A stretch of DNA of 64,000 nucleotides from Hydrogenoanaerobacterium saccharovorans. GTDB lineage: Bacteria; Bacillota; Clostridia; Oscillospirales; Ruminococcaceae. The DNA is taken from the NCBI RefSeq assembly GCF_003814745.1, contig NZ_RKRD01000003.1, forward strand, positions 1 to 64,000, given 5' to 3'. Shown here one piece after another: positions 24,624 to 33,129 of this stretch; position 1 is the first letter of the stretch; each line of letters begins with the position of its first letter. The position numbers and the translations under genes were made by a program. The notes under the pieces are model-generated. The model saw only the letters and a program-made list of their open reading frames with translations. It had not been told where the DNA came from and ran no database searches.

Positions 24624-25517
24624 TTATTCTTTAACGGCACCTTGTGTAATACCGTTAATAATAGCCTTTTGGAAAATAATGAATACAACCAAGGTTGGAA
24701 TCATAACCAAAATAATCGCGGAGGAAAGCTTACCCCAATCCATGTTTCTTTGTCCGGCAAACATCATAAGCGATGTGGAAAGTGTTTTTAATTTGTTTGA
24801 CGGCATATACAGGTAGGGGATATACATATCGTTGATGACTTCGACGAATTTGATAATGCCGAGCGTTGCAGAGGCGGGCAGCAAAAGCGGAAAAACAACT
24901 CTCGTAAATATCTGGAAGAAAGATGCACCTTCAATCATTGCTGCTTCTTCTAGTGAATAGGGTATTTTTTCAATGTACTGCGCGTAAATGTATATTTGCA
25001 TCATGTCGGTGCCTATATAAATGATGAGCGGGGCATAAAGCGTATTATAAAGCCCCAACCCTTTAATAATGTTAAACCTTGCGATTTCGGTTGTGTAAAA
25101 CGGCAATACCATGGCGAACAAAAACATTGCCATAATAAGTTTTTTGGCTTTAAAATCGTGCCGGATGATAACATAAGAAGTCATAGTGCCAAGTATTATA
25201 TTTAAAACAACTGCTGTGAGAGAAAGTATCATAGAGTTTTTAAAAGCAGTTGCCATTTTTGCCTGTTTAAAAGCCTTGTAAAAGTTCTCTAAATAAAATG
25301 TTTTCGGCAAACTCAATGGGTTCCCCTGCGATATTTCCAGCGGTGTTTTGAAAGCCGCGAAAACAAGAGTGATTAAAGGCATAATCACTGCAAAAGCAAT
25401 TAACAGCAGCAAAAGATACATGACAAGTTTTGATGCAAATTTTCTTGCTTTATTTTGTTTTACCATTTTAGAAAGCTCTACGTGTTTTTGTACTTCAACC
25501 ATACTTACAGCGTTCAT
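24624..25517 (-). CDS. Carbohydrate ABC transporter permease (MalG type, second system)
   Basis: This 297-residue six-helix permease has the EAA loop (LEEAAMIEGASFFQIFTRVVFPLLLP) and the terminal GITQGAVKE tail of CUT1 MalG-like subunits. The ATG at 25517, read after GGGGGTAAGGTG, is preferred over the GTG at 25520. It follows the MalF-type permease within 5 nt. It probably imports xylo- or related oligosaccharides made by the neighbouring secreted hydrolases. Confidence 0.9.
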   Translation of the reverse strand: MNAVSMVEVQKHVELSKMVKQNKARKFASKLVMYLLLLLIAFAVIMPLITLVFAAFKTPLEISQGNPLSLPKTFYLENFYKAFKQAKMATAFKNSMILSLTAVVLNIILGTMTSYVIIRHDFKAKKLIMAMFLFAMVLPFYTTEIARFNIIKGLGLYNTLYAPLIIYIGTDMMQIYIYAQYIEKIPYSLEEAAMIEGASFFQIFTRVVFPLLLPASATLGIIKFVEVINDMYIPYLYMPSNKLKTLSTSLMMFAGQRNMDWGKLSSAIILVMIPTLVVFIIFQKAIINGITQGAVKE

Positions 25518-25521
25518 CACC

Positions 25522-26403
25522 TTACCCCCTTAACTTGGTTAATCTGTCTTGCGTAAGCGACACGATGCAGATTAACAGCATAAGCACAACTGCCATTGCA
25601 GACGCCATGCCATACTGGTCGAACTTAAATGCTGTGTCGATGGTATAAGTTGTAAAGGTTGAAGATGCAAAACCCGGCCCCCCATTTGTGATTAAGAAAG
25701 GAATATCGAAAACCTGCAATGCACCCCGCACATTTAAGAAAAGAACCATTTGAACGACACGCTTAATACCGGGGATGGTAATGCTTTTGAGTTTTTGAAT
25801 GGAGTTTGCACCGTCGATATCCGCGGCCTCGTAATACTCGGGCGGGATGGATATAATACCGGATATAAATAAGATGACATGGAGACCACTAAACCGCCAA
25901 AGAGATACACTTACCAGCGAATAGTTGACGATGTTCGGGTCGCCCAACCAGTTGAGCGCGAAAAAGCCTAGCCCCAAATGCTCCAACAAGCTGTTTACTG
26001 GCCCGCCGACAGGGCTATATAAAAACGAAAACATATAGGCAACGGCAACACCGTTGATGATATACGGCATAAAGGTGATCGATTTAAAAAACTTAAAGCC
26101 GCGGTACCCTTTGCATAGAATTGCTGCAAGGATAATTTCAACCGGAATCATAATCAGGTGGATGAAAAAATATAAAAAGTTATTTTTAAGTGCAATCCAT
26201 ACTTCGGGGGATTTGAAAAATACATTCCAGTAATTCTTTAGCCCTATGTATTGAAACGTTTTGCCGATTCCATCCCAGTCGGTTATGCTGAGCTGCAACA
26301 GCTTAAAGGTTGGGTAAATAAGAAACATCAGCAATAATGTGACCGGAATAAAAAGAAATGTAAAAATCAATAATTTCTTTTGAGTTTTATAACTTGTTGT
26401 CAT
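25522..26403 (-). CDS. Carbohydrate ABC transporter permease (MalF type, second system)
   Basis: The 293-residue protein has six predicted helices. Its EAA loop is YEAADIDGANSIQKLKSITIPGI and it has the LITNGGPGFAS motif. AAGGGGA precedes the ATG. It forms the channel together with the permease at 24624. No ATPase gene is present in this operon either. Confidence 0.9.
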   Translation of the reverse strand: MTTSYKTQKKLLIFTFLFIPVTLLLMFLIYPTFKLLQLSITDWDGIGKTFQYIGLKNYWNVFFKSPEVWIALKNNFLYFFIHLIMIPVEIILAAILCKGYRGFKFFKSITFMPYIINGVAVAYMFSFLYSPVGGPVNSLLEHLGLGFFALNWLGDPNIVNYSLVSVSLWRFSGLHVILFISGIISIPPEYYEAADIDGANSIQKLKSITIPGIKRVVQMVLFLNVRGALQVFDIPFLITNGGPGFASSTFTTYTIDTAFKFDQYGMASAMAVVLMLLICIVSLTQDRLTKLRG

Positions 26404-26424
26404 AAAATCCCCTTCTTTCTAAGA

Positions 26425-26452
26425 GAGGGAATTGTTTTTCAACAATTCCCTC
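26425..26452 (-). terminator. Intra-operon hairpin after the second binding-protein gene
   Basis: GAGGGAATTGTT (26425-26436) and AACAATTCCCTC (26441-26452) form a perfect 12-bp stem with a 4-nt loop. It occupies the same operon position as the hairpin at 9927. A second imperfect hairpin (26491-26518) overlaps the binding-protein stop codon. Confidence 0.7.
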
Positions 26453-26517
26453 ATCTGCGTAAATAGCTACAGTTATTAGCTGCCAATGCCTGCTTTTCGG
26501 GTATAATACCGAAAAAG

Positions 26518-27843
26518 CTATAAGCTGGCTCTTGCTTCTTTCCATTTGGTGTTATATTCTTTCAAAATATCGGCAAAGTTTTCGCCCGCAAGCATCCGCT
26601 GCCCAATTGTTTTGGCATCGAACTTGGTTTGGTTTACCAGCTTGCTGTAATCTTCGTTGCCGGGGTAGTACATAAACTCTTCCGAATCTGAATTTTCGCG
26701 GTATTCTTTAAACAGCGGGTTGTCGTTTTCAACCCCTGTTACCGTTGAATTGTTCATGGTAGTTTTAAGATACTCGGAATAGATTTCGTCCTCAAAGCTC
26801 CAATTGACAAATGCTTTTGCAGCATCGATGTTTTTGGAATCTTTGTTGATGGTGAGGAAGTTATCTGCCATTGTCATAACACGGTTTTTCTCGCCTTTGC
26901 TAACTACAGGCAGCGAGAAGAATCCGATATCATCCATGCTCTTTACGCGTTCGAGGTAATTGGGAAGGTACCATTGTCCAAGAACAATCATGGCTGCCTT
27001 ATTGGCTTCAAACAGCTGCTGTGCCTGGTCACATCCAATACCGAGAGGGTCTTGCCCCATTACATTGGCTCTGTAAAGGTCGTTTATCTTAGCATAAGCA
27101 TCGTAGAACCCTCCGCCTTTAGAGAATGGTTCGTCTTGCGCTGCAATATTCGAAAGAATTTTTTCATCATTTGAGATGAGGTGAGGCATAAACTCGTTAA
27201 ACGGGTAAACGGGCCAAACGTCTTTTCCGCCCATTGCGATTGCGGTATACTTTCCGCTGCTTTCAATTGTTTTTGCGGTTGTTATAAAATCTTCCCATGT
27301 CTTTGGAATTTCAAGATTCAGCTCTTTAAAGATAGATTTTTTATAATACACAAACTCGCTGAAGCTTCGCAGCGGCAAGCCGTATATTTTGCCTTCTTGC
27401 TCAAATTTAAGTGCAAATGCATTTTTCTTAACAACTTCTTCGTTTTTATCCCACTCCATCAAGTAGGTTTTAAAGTCGTTGATAAAATCCGGCTTCAGCT
27501 GAATAATATCCGGCAGCTCGTTGCCCGCCTGACGGATTTTAAGATTTTTCATCATCTCATCGGTACCGCCAAAGCACTCAATATCAACCGTAATGTTGGG
27601 GTTTTTCGCGGTAAAATCCTCCGCTTTCGAATCCCAGTAAGCATAATCCTGCGGGTCTGCCAATGCGTATGTAATGGTGATTTTCTCTGCCTTTTCGGTT
27701 ACTGGCTTAGACGATGGTTCGGTTTCTGCGGGTGTGGATTGCTCTGGAGTTGTTTTTGCACCGGAACAACCTGTAAGTGTTGAAAGAATCAAAACCACTG
27801 CCATAAATAGTGCCGACCAATTTTTAATTTTGCTGTGTAACAT
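26518..27843 (-). CDS. Extracellular sugar-binding lipoprotein (second CUT1 system)
   Basis: The 441-residue protein has a lipoprotein signal (LILSTLTGC, Cys at about residue 26), a Thr/Glu-rich linker and a family 1 solute-binding fold (WDSKAEDFTAKNPNITVDIE, then AAMIVLGQWYLPNY). It captures oligosaccharides outside the cell for the permeases at 24624-26403. GAGGAGG precedes the ATG. It is preceded by the YesM/YesN genes, which probably control it. Confidence 0.92.
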   Translation of the reverse strand: MLHSKIKNWSALFMAVVLILSTLTGCSGAKTTPEQSTPAETEPSSKPVTEKAEKITITYALADPQDYAYWDSKAEDFTAKNPNITVDIECFGGTDEMMKNLKIRQAGNELPDIIQLKPDFINDFKTYLMEWDKNEEVVKKNAFALKFEQEGKIYGLPLRSFSEFVYYKKSIFKELNLEIPKTWEDFITTAKTIESSGKYTAIAMGGKDVWPVYPFNEFMPHLISNDEKILSNIAAQDEPFSKGGGFYDAYAKINDLYRANVMGQDPLGIGCDQAQQLFEANKAAMIVLGQWYLPNYLERVKSMDDIGFFSLPVVSKGEKNRVMTMADNFLTINKDSKNIDAAKAFVNWSFEDEIYSEYLKTTMNNSTVTGVENDNPLFKEYRENSDSEEFMYYPGNEDYSKLVNQTKFDAKTIGQRMLAGENFADILKEYNTKWKEARASL

Positions 27844-27960
27844 TTCATTGCCTCCTCAAAATTTATCTACAACACACTACCTTAAATTCATTGTACACAA
27901 ACACCTTTGAATGCAGAATGATTTATCTTGCACATTTATGATGGTTCTTACACTGCAGAA

Positions 27961-27990
27961 AAAATAAAACGGTATGCACCGCTTTATTTT
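27961..27990 (-). terminator. Terminator after the YesN-like regulator gene
   Basis: AAAATAAAACGGT (27961-27973) pairs with ACCGCTTTATTTT (27978-27990), with one mismatch. On the minus strand the stem runs into T-rich sequence shortly after the stop codon at 27997. It separates the regulatory genes from the transporter operon. Confidence 0.65.
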
Positions 27991-27996
27991 TAAACC

Positions 27997-29598
27997 TTAT
28001 GCAATTATAGAGGTACTTCTGTAGTTCGAGGGGCTTTTGCCGGTGTGCTTTTTAAAGATACGGCTGAAATGTTCTTGGCTTTCATATCCCACTTGCTCGG
28101 CTATTTCGCTAATGGGCAAATTGCTGTTGCACATAAGTTCTTTTGCCTTTTGTATGCGCAGTTTCGTAACAAAGCCGATAAAGCTTTCGTTGTTATTGGC
28201 GGTAAATATTCGGCTCAAGTAAGTTTCGCTTACATCGCAGTAATCGCTTACCACTTTTAGGTTGATATTTTCGGTATAATGCTGTTTTATATAGGCAACC
28301 GCCATTTGCAGTTTATAATTTTTATTTGCATTGCGGTTTTTTATTTCTTCGTGGATATAGCGCATTGTGTTGCAAAACCAATTGTTCATGTCATCAATCG
28401 TTTCTAAACGGGTAATTTTTTCATAAAAGTTGATGTGCTCGTGAAAGATTTCATTAATTTTTATTCCTCTTGCGCTAAGGCTGCCCACAGCAATATACAG
28501 CACCTCGCTGTAAAACGAATAAGCATCGTTAATATCAACAATGCAAAGGGCTTTTACCGAATTACAAAATTTGTTGAGAATATCATCTACTTGCTCTGAG
28601 TTTCCACAATCTAAAAAGTGAATCAGCTCATGCAAGAGGTCTTCATTAAAATGGATTTTTTTGGGTGCCACCGCACGGACATCCCGCTGAGTAATAATCT
28701 TCCCCGTGCCGTACACCATCCGAAGTTCGGATGCAGAGATTGCCTGCTCGTAAAGCTTGGTAATCGATTCGAACCCATCCATCATATCGCTGACACCACA
28801 GGTAATAGAGAGGTTGAAAAACTCTTTAAAACTGTAAGAGATACTGGTGAGAACCGTATGTATTTTTTGTTGAATTGCAGAGATACTGTTGTCTTTCTCA
28901 AAGCTCATGAGGTAGACGAACAGCCGGTTTGAGAGGCCGATGACTTCGCCAAGTTTAAACTCGCGCATTTTTTGCTCGAGCATATTGAATACCGAGGTTT
29001 TTAAATTGGTAAGTATCACATCATCGTATTTGGATTGCATCAACTTATAGTTATCAATAATGATACGGACGACCACCAAATTTTTTGGTGATAAATTAAT
29101 ATCCAGTTCTTGCATCTGATGCTCTAATGGTTCGATTTTTTCTCCACATAAAATTTTTTCTAAAATCTTTGCTTTTTTTACTTTAGCAGAAATACTTTTT
29201 TGGTCATCGGTAATTTGTTTTCCGCGTTGTTCATCGATGCAGCGTTTTAAAAGCTGTAAGATTCCATCACCGGTCATTTCATTTTTCAAGATGTAATCTA
29301 CAGCCCCTAATTTAAAAGCTTCGCGCACAAAAATATAATCGTTATAGGCGCTTAATACCAGGATGGGAATGTTGGGGTTTTTGGATTTTACCGCTTTAAT
29401 AAACTCGATACCGGACAGTTTAGGCATATTGATATCGGTTAGTATAATATCAAACCGGCTGCATTCCAGTAAATCCAATGCATCTTTTCCGTCACCGGCT
29501 TCAGCGGATATTTCATACCCGTAATTCTCCCAATTCAGTAACGACTTGATTTTTAACCTGACGAGCGGTTCATCGTCAACAAGAAGAATCCGATACAT
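27997..29598 (-). CDS. YesN-type response regulator with AraC DNA-binding domain
   Basis: The 533-residue protein has a receiver domain (VDDEPLVR at the start, phospho-acceptor Asp in DIILTDINMPKLSG, a later conserved Lys) and a long middle region. A C-terminal AraC/XylS double helix-turn-helix ends SEIAEQVGYESQEHFSRIFKKHTGKSPSNYR. It is the partner of the sensor kinase at 29623, 24 nt upstream in the same operon. In Firmicutes such pairs switch on adjacent oligosaccharide ABC transporter and hydrolase genes. GGGAGGAAGCT precedes the ATG. Confidence 0.93.
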   Translation of the reverse strand: MYRILLVDDEPLVRLKIKSLLNWENYGYEISAEAGDGKDALDLLECSRFDIILTDINMPKLSGIEFIKAVKSKNPNIPILVLSAYNDYIFVREAFKLGAVDYILKNEMTGDGILQLLKRCIDEQRGKQITDDQKSISAKVKKAKILEKILCGEKIEPLEHQMQELDINLSPKNLVVVRIIIDNYKLMQSKYDDVILTNLKTSVFNMLEQKMREFKLGEVIGLSNRLFVYLMSFEKDNSISAIQQKIHTVLTSISYSFKEFFNLSITCGVSDMMDGFESITKLYEQAISASELRMVYGTGKIITQRDVRAVAPKKIHFNEDLLHELIHFLDCGNSEQVDDILNKFCNSVKALCIVDINDAYSFYSEVLYIAVGSLSARGIKINEIFHEHINFYEKITRLETIDDMNNWFCNTMRYIHEEIKNRNANKNYKLQMAVAYIKQHYTENINLKVVSDYCDVSETYLSRIFTANNNESFIGFVTKLRIQKAKELMCNSNLPISEIAEQVGYESQEHFSRIFKKHTGKSPSNYRSTSIIA

Positions 29599-29622
29599 AG
29601 CTTCCTCCCTATTTTTTTCTGT

Positions 29623-31404
29623 TTATAAGTCACTGTAAATCATATCTTTGGTGAGTTTAGGCAGCTTTAATTGCACAATGGTACCCTTGGGCTCTCGCCT
29701 TAACATATTGAGCCCATATTTTTTGCCGTAGTAAAGCTGAATTCTTTTATTCACATTGTAAATACCCAGTTTATTAAACCCGCTTTTATTTTCATGTTCA
29801 GTCGCCATTAATTCATCTATCTGCTGTTGTGTTAACCCCACACCGTCGTCTTCCACCGTTACAAGCAGGTCGCCGTCTTTACAACTTGCGTGTATGTCAA
29901 TGTGCAGCTGGACAAATACATCTTCAAAGCCGTGGATAATGGAGTTTTCTAAGATGGGCTGTACAATCATTTTAAGAATATAGGTATTACGAACATCATC
30001 GTCGATAAAATACTGCACATGAAAACGACCGGAGTATTTTATCCCCATAATATATTCGTAATTGCGCAGCAACTCAAAAGATTCTTCGACGGTATTGTAG
30101 GCACCTTGCTTTTCTAAAGTATTCATCAAAAGCTTTGTAAGAGATTCGGTCATATGCTTTACGTTTTCAACACCATAGGTTGCTGCCATTGTGGTGATTG
30201 TATTGAGAGTATTAAAGAGGAAATGAGGGTTGATTTGATACTGCAAGCTTTTAATTTCAAGCTGTGTTTTTTCTTGCTCTTTGCGTTCCACTTTTTCAAT
30301 CAGCTCTTTAATTTTATCAACCATATTGTAAAAAGATAGATTCAGCTGCCCAATTTCATTTTTATTATTAATTGGTGCGCGAATTTGAAAGTCACCCGTT
30401 TCAACCTTTTTCATTTGGTTCATCAACATATGAATGGGGTGTATGACTGTACTGAAGGTAGAGCCAAAAAACACGCAGAAAAATAAAATAGAAATTGTTA
30501 CAAATATAATGGAAACGTACGTTGTTGTGATATGAATATCTCTGGTTAAGGTTTTATACGGTACCGAGCCGATGACCCGCCAATTAAGGTTGGGTACGGT
30601 ATAATAGGTAAGTAGCAAATCTTTATTATTGTGCCGGTAACGCTGATACCCATAGGCGTTTGTACTGCCATCGGGCAGGCTTAAAATTTGTGATGCATTT
30701 GTGGCACTTTGTAAAATGGATGAACCGTCATAACTCACAATGTCTATGGTCCAATCGTCGGAAAGATTGAGCTGAGAATATATTTTTTCAAACGTATTGG
30801 GGCGAAATGCAAAATATACAAGCTCTACATTATTGGGTTTTTTGTCATCGGGTACAGCTGCGAAAGAAACTGCTTTGCTGGTTTTTGATACAGAAAACAA
30901 AAAATTATCGGTACAGTCCAGTGTAAAAACCTTGTTTTTAATTTTTTGCTGTAAAATTCCTTCGTACCAATCCATTGCTCGAATTTCTTCCGATTTAATG
31001 CGGGGAGGATTTTTATAATAAAAATAACCGCCATTTTTATAAACAAATACAATGCCGATGAGGTCGGTTGTGTAATTAAAGTAGTTTTCTAATTTCAGTT
31101 CAATTTGTTTTTGGGTGTTGAGGCGCAACTGGGGGTTATCCATACTATTTAAATTACTGACATCCGAGATAACGTCAACATCGTTAATAATACTTGCGGC
31201 GGTGTGTATAAATGATTTGGTGGTATTGTTGATGTTATGTGAAATCTGTTCGGTAATTTGCAGGTTTTTGCCAATGTTATTTTCGATTAATATTGATTCA
31301 AAACGTTGGATAAGCATGTAACCGCAGATGATGACAGGTATTAGAATGAAAGTACAAAAAATCAGCAAAAACTTTGCAGAAATGCTATTTGCAAACTTCG
31401 TCAA
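29623..31404 (-). CDS. YesM-type sensor histidine kinase
   Basis: The 593-residue protein has an N-terminal membrane helix (about 13-35), a large extracytoplasmic sensor region (about 36-290), a second helix (about 295-320) and a HAMP segment. The LytS/YesM-type phospho-acceptor region has His in LQYQINPHFLFNTLNTI. A GHKL ATPase domain has VQPILENSIIHG and VEDDGVGL. A TTG at 31404 is favoured because GGGG lies 8 nt upstream. A TTG at 31425 is in frame but lacks a ribosome binding site. It likely senses an oligosaccharide or a binding protein and phosphorylates the YesN-like regulator. Confidence 0.9.
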   Translation of the reverse strand: MTKFANSISAKFLLIFCTFILIPVIICGYMLIQRFESILIENNIGKNLQITEQISHNINNTTKSFIHTAASIINDVDVISDVSNLNSMDNPQLRLNTQKQIELKLENYFNYTTDLIGIVFVYKNGGYFYYKNPPRIKSEEIRAMDWYEGILQQKIKNKVFTLDCTDNFLFSVSKTSKAVSFAAVPDDKKPNNVELVYFAFRPNTFEKIYSQLNLSDDWTIDIVSYDGSSILQSATNASQILSLPDGSTNAYGYQRYRHNNKDLLLTYYTVPNLNWRVIGSVPYKTLTRDIHITTTYVSIIFVTISILFFCVFFGSTFSTVIHPIHMLMNQMKKVETGDFQIRAPINNKNEIGQLNLSFYNMVDKIKELIEKVERKEQEKTQLEIKSLQYQINPHFLFNTLNTITTMAATYGVENVKHMTESLTKLLMNTLEKQGAYNTVEESFELLRNYEYIMGIKYSGRFHVQYFIDDDVRNTYILKMIVQPILENSIIHGFEDVFVQLHIDIHASCKDGDLLVTVEDDGVGLTQQQIDELMATEHENKSGFNKLGIYNVNKRIQLYYGKKYGLNMLRREPKGTIVQLKLPKLTKDMIYSDL

Positions 31405-31810
31405 TACTCTTACCCCAATCCTCAAAATATTTTAAATATTCAATCACACAATCATAATATCAAGTGTTCAATGTACCCTTTCGGCTCAAAATCGAACGGA
31501 GTTTTGTCTTTATCATCACTATACCATTCTTCAAGTTGCGAGTAAATATCATTTATTCCAAGATTATACAGCTGCATTTGATGCATTGTAACGAGAACAG
31601 GCTGTTTATCAGTAAAAATATCTTTTCAAATTCATTTATGATATAATAACCGCAGAGCACATATTATATTTTTTAGCTGGCAACAGAAGATTGCTGTTTT
31701 ATGTACGGTTATCTATTGATTCTGATATGGGGTGCGAAATTTGCCTATCGGCAAAGCCCCACATTGCCGATGATATCATATTAGTACTAGAAAGAAAGGG
31801 TGGGATAGAA
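31405..31810. other. Divergent intergenic region (YesM-like / NiaR-like)
   Basis: About 400 bp hold promoters for both directions. A TATAAT at 31642-31647 faces the NiaR-like gene but has no good -35 at 17 bp. No gene with a ribosome binding site is seen. Confidence 0.4.
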
Positions 31811-32332
31811 ATGGACGCGGCGCAAAGACGACAGGAAATACTTGAATTTTTAAAACAAAACAATCAGCCTGTAAGTGCAAGCAAAATTGCAAGCCGATTT
31901 GGCGTTAGCCGCCAAATTATTGTTGGAGATATTGCCTTGCTACGCGCGTCTAATGCAGCAATATCGGCAACACCGCGCGGATATATTTTGGACGATAACG
32001 ATGACATCACCAACCGGTGCACCCATACGATTGCCTGCAAACACAGCCGCGACAATCTCGCCGAAGAGTTGTATACCATTGTAGACAACGGCTGCGGACT
32101 GATTGACGTGATTGTGGAGCATGCCGTTTATGGGCAAATTTCGGGCCGGCTGCACATCTTTTCTCGTTACGATGCGGACAATTTTATGAAAAAGCTTGCG
32201 AAAGATCAAGCATCGCCGTTATGCGATTTAACAGGCGGTGTGCACTTGCACACTATTTCTTACCCGTCAGAAGAAGCGTACCGAAGAGTACTTTCTCAAT
32301 TAAAAGAGAAAGAAATTTTGTTTATTAAGTAA
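31811..32332 (+). CDS. niaR: NiaR-like niacin-responsive transcriptional repressor
   Basis: The 173-residue protein has an HTH_11 DNA-binding domain (RRQEILEFLKQ...SASKIASRFGVSRQIIVGDIALLR) and a C-terminal 3H domain. The 3H conserved histidines are visible: VIVEHAVYGQ, SGRLHIFSRYDADNF, GGVHLHTI. This is the architecture of NiaR/YrxA, which represses niacin salvage and transport genes when nicotinate is abundant. The ATG at 31811 follows AAAGGGTGGGA and gives the usual family length. Its likely target is the NiaX-like gene just downstream, behind a tandem TGTCAAGACA site. Confidence 0.9.
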   Translation: MDAAQRRQEILEFLKQNNQPVSASKIASRFGVSRQIIVGDIALLRASNAAISATPRGYILDDNDDITNRCTHTIACKHSRDNLAEELYTIVDNGCGLIDVIVEHAVYGQISGRLHIFSRYDADNFMKKLAKDQASPLCDLTGGVHLHTISYPSEEAYRRVLSQLKEKEILFIK

Positions 32333-32339
32333 ACAGCCC

Positions 32340-32368
32340 TTGACATTTGTATGGTTTGCCTTTACAAT
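32340..32368 (+). promoter_or_regulatory. Sigma-A promoter of the niacin transporter gene
   Basis: A perfect TTGACA (32340-32345), a 17-bp spacer, then TACAAT (32363-32368). It begins just after the NiaR-like stop codon, so the transporter gene has its own promoter. Confidence 0.8.
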
Positions 32369-32379
32369 AAAAGAAAACG

Positions 32380-32401
32380 TGTCAAGACACCTGTCAAGAC
32401 A
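32380..32401 (+). promoter_or_regulatory. Tandem NiaR-type operator
   Basis: TGTCAAGACA occurs at 32380-32389 and again at 32392-32401, a 12-bp period. Each copy is near-palindromic (TGTC..GACA). They lie just downstream of the -10 box, where bound repressor would block transcription start. The TGTC-GACA core fits the kind of site known for NiaR. The assignment is inference from context. Confidence 0.7.
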
Positions 32402-32429
32402 TTGACTTAAATTGAAAGGACCATACGCC

Positions 32430-33026
32430 ATGAAGAATAATACAAACCAACATACACAATTGCAAAGTATGGTAATTGCTGCGCTGCTCTGTGCAGTTGG
32501 TATCGTTATCCCAATGTTTGCACCCAGAATTGTACTTGAGCCGGCATCTTATACCCTTGCAAGCCATGTTCCTGTTTTTATTGCGCTGTTTATTTCACCG
32601 CCTGTTGCTTTGGCAGTGGCGGTTGGTACAACAATCGGCTTTTTATTTGCGGGGTTTCCGCTTGTAGTTGTAATCCGGGCATTGTCGCACGTGGTTTTCG
32701 CTTTGATAGGGGCTTTGCTTTTGAAAAAAAAGCCGAACACACTTACTACACTCGGCGGTACAGCAATGTTCAGCTTGCTTCTTTCGGTGCTTCATGCAGT
32801 CAGTGAGGTTTTCGTGGTAACGCTGTTCTATTTTGGCAACAGCATGACGGCGCAATATTATAACAAAGGCTATTTTGAAACTGTAATTATCCTGGTAGGG
32901 GTGGGCACTGTTGTGCACAGCCTGATTGATTTTGGAATTGCGGCTTTTGTTTGGAAGCCTCTTACCCGCGTGGTAAGAATCCCATACAATGCAAAGATTA
33001 AGTTACAGCAGAAAGCAGAAGTTTAA
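32430..33026 (+). CDS. niaX: NiaX-like niacin ECF transporter substrate-binding subunit
   Basis: The 198-residue membrane protein has about five or six helices (SMVIAALLCAVGIVIPMF, PVFIALFISPPVALAVAVG, FPLVVVIRALSHVVFALIGALL and others). It resembles the S components of energy-coupling-factor vitamin transporters, and the setting beside niaR points to niacin. It would work with the shared EcfAA'T module encoded elsewhere. The ATG at 32430 has AAAGGA 9 nt upstream. A TTG at 32412 would put the ribosome binding site inside the gene. Confidence 0.82.
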   Translation: MKNNTNQHTQLQSMVIAALLCAVGIVIPMFAPRIVLEPASYTLASHVPVFIALFISPPVALAVAVGTTIGFLFAGFPLVVVIRALSHVVFALIGALLLKKKPNTLTTLGGTAMFSLLLSVLHAVSEVFVVTLFYFGNSMTAQYYNKGYFETVIILVGVGTVVHSLIDFGIAAFVWKPLTRVVRIPYNAKIKLQQKAEV

Positions 33027-33039
33027 TAAAATGAAATTA

Positions 33040-33072
33040 AAAAGCCAGACAGAAAATTTCTGTCTGGCTTTT
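33040..33072 (+). terminator. Terminator after niaX-like gene
   Basis: AAAAGCCAGACAGAAA (33040-33055) and TTTCTGTCTGGCTTTT (33057-33072) form a perfect 16-bp stem ending in T4. It could also terminate minus-strand transcripts. Confidence 0.88.
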
Positions 33073-33129
33073 ATTGTTGCCGCGCTGCATTTTGTGTTTA
33101 GCGGTTTGCTTTTGTTAATTGCTTAAAAT

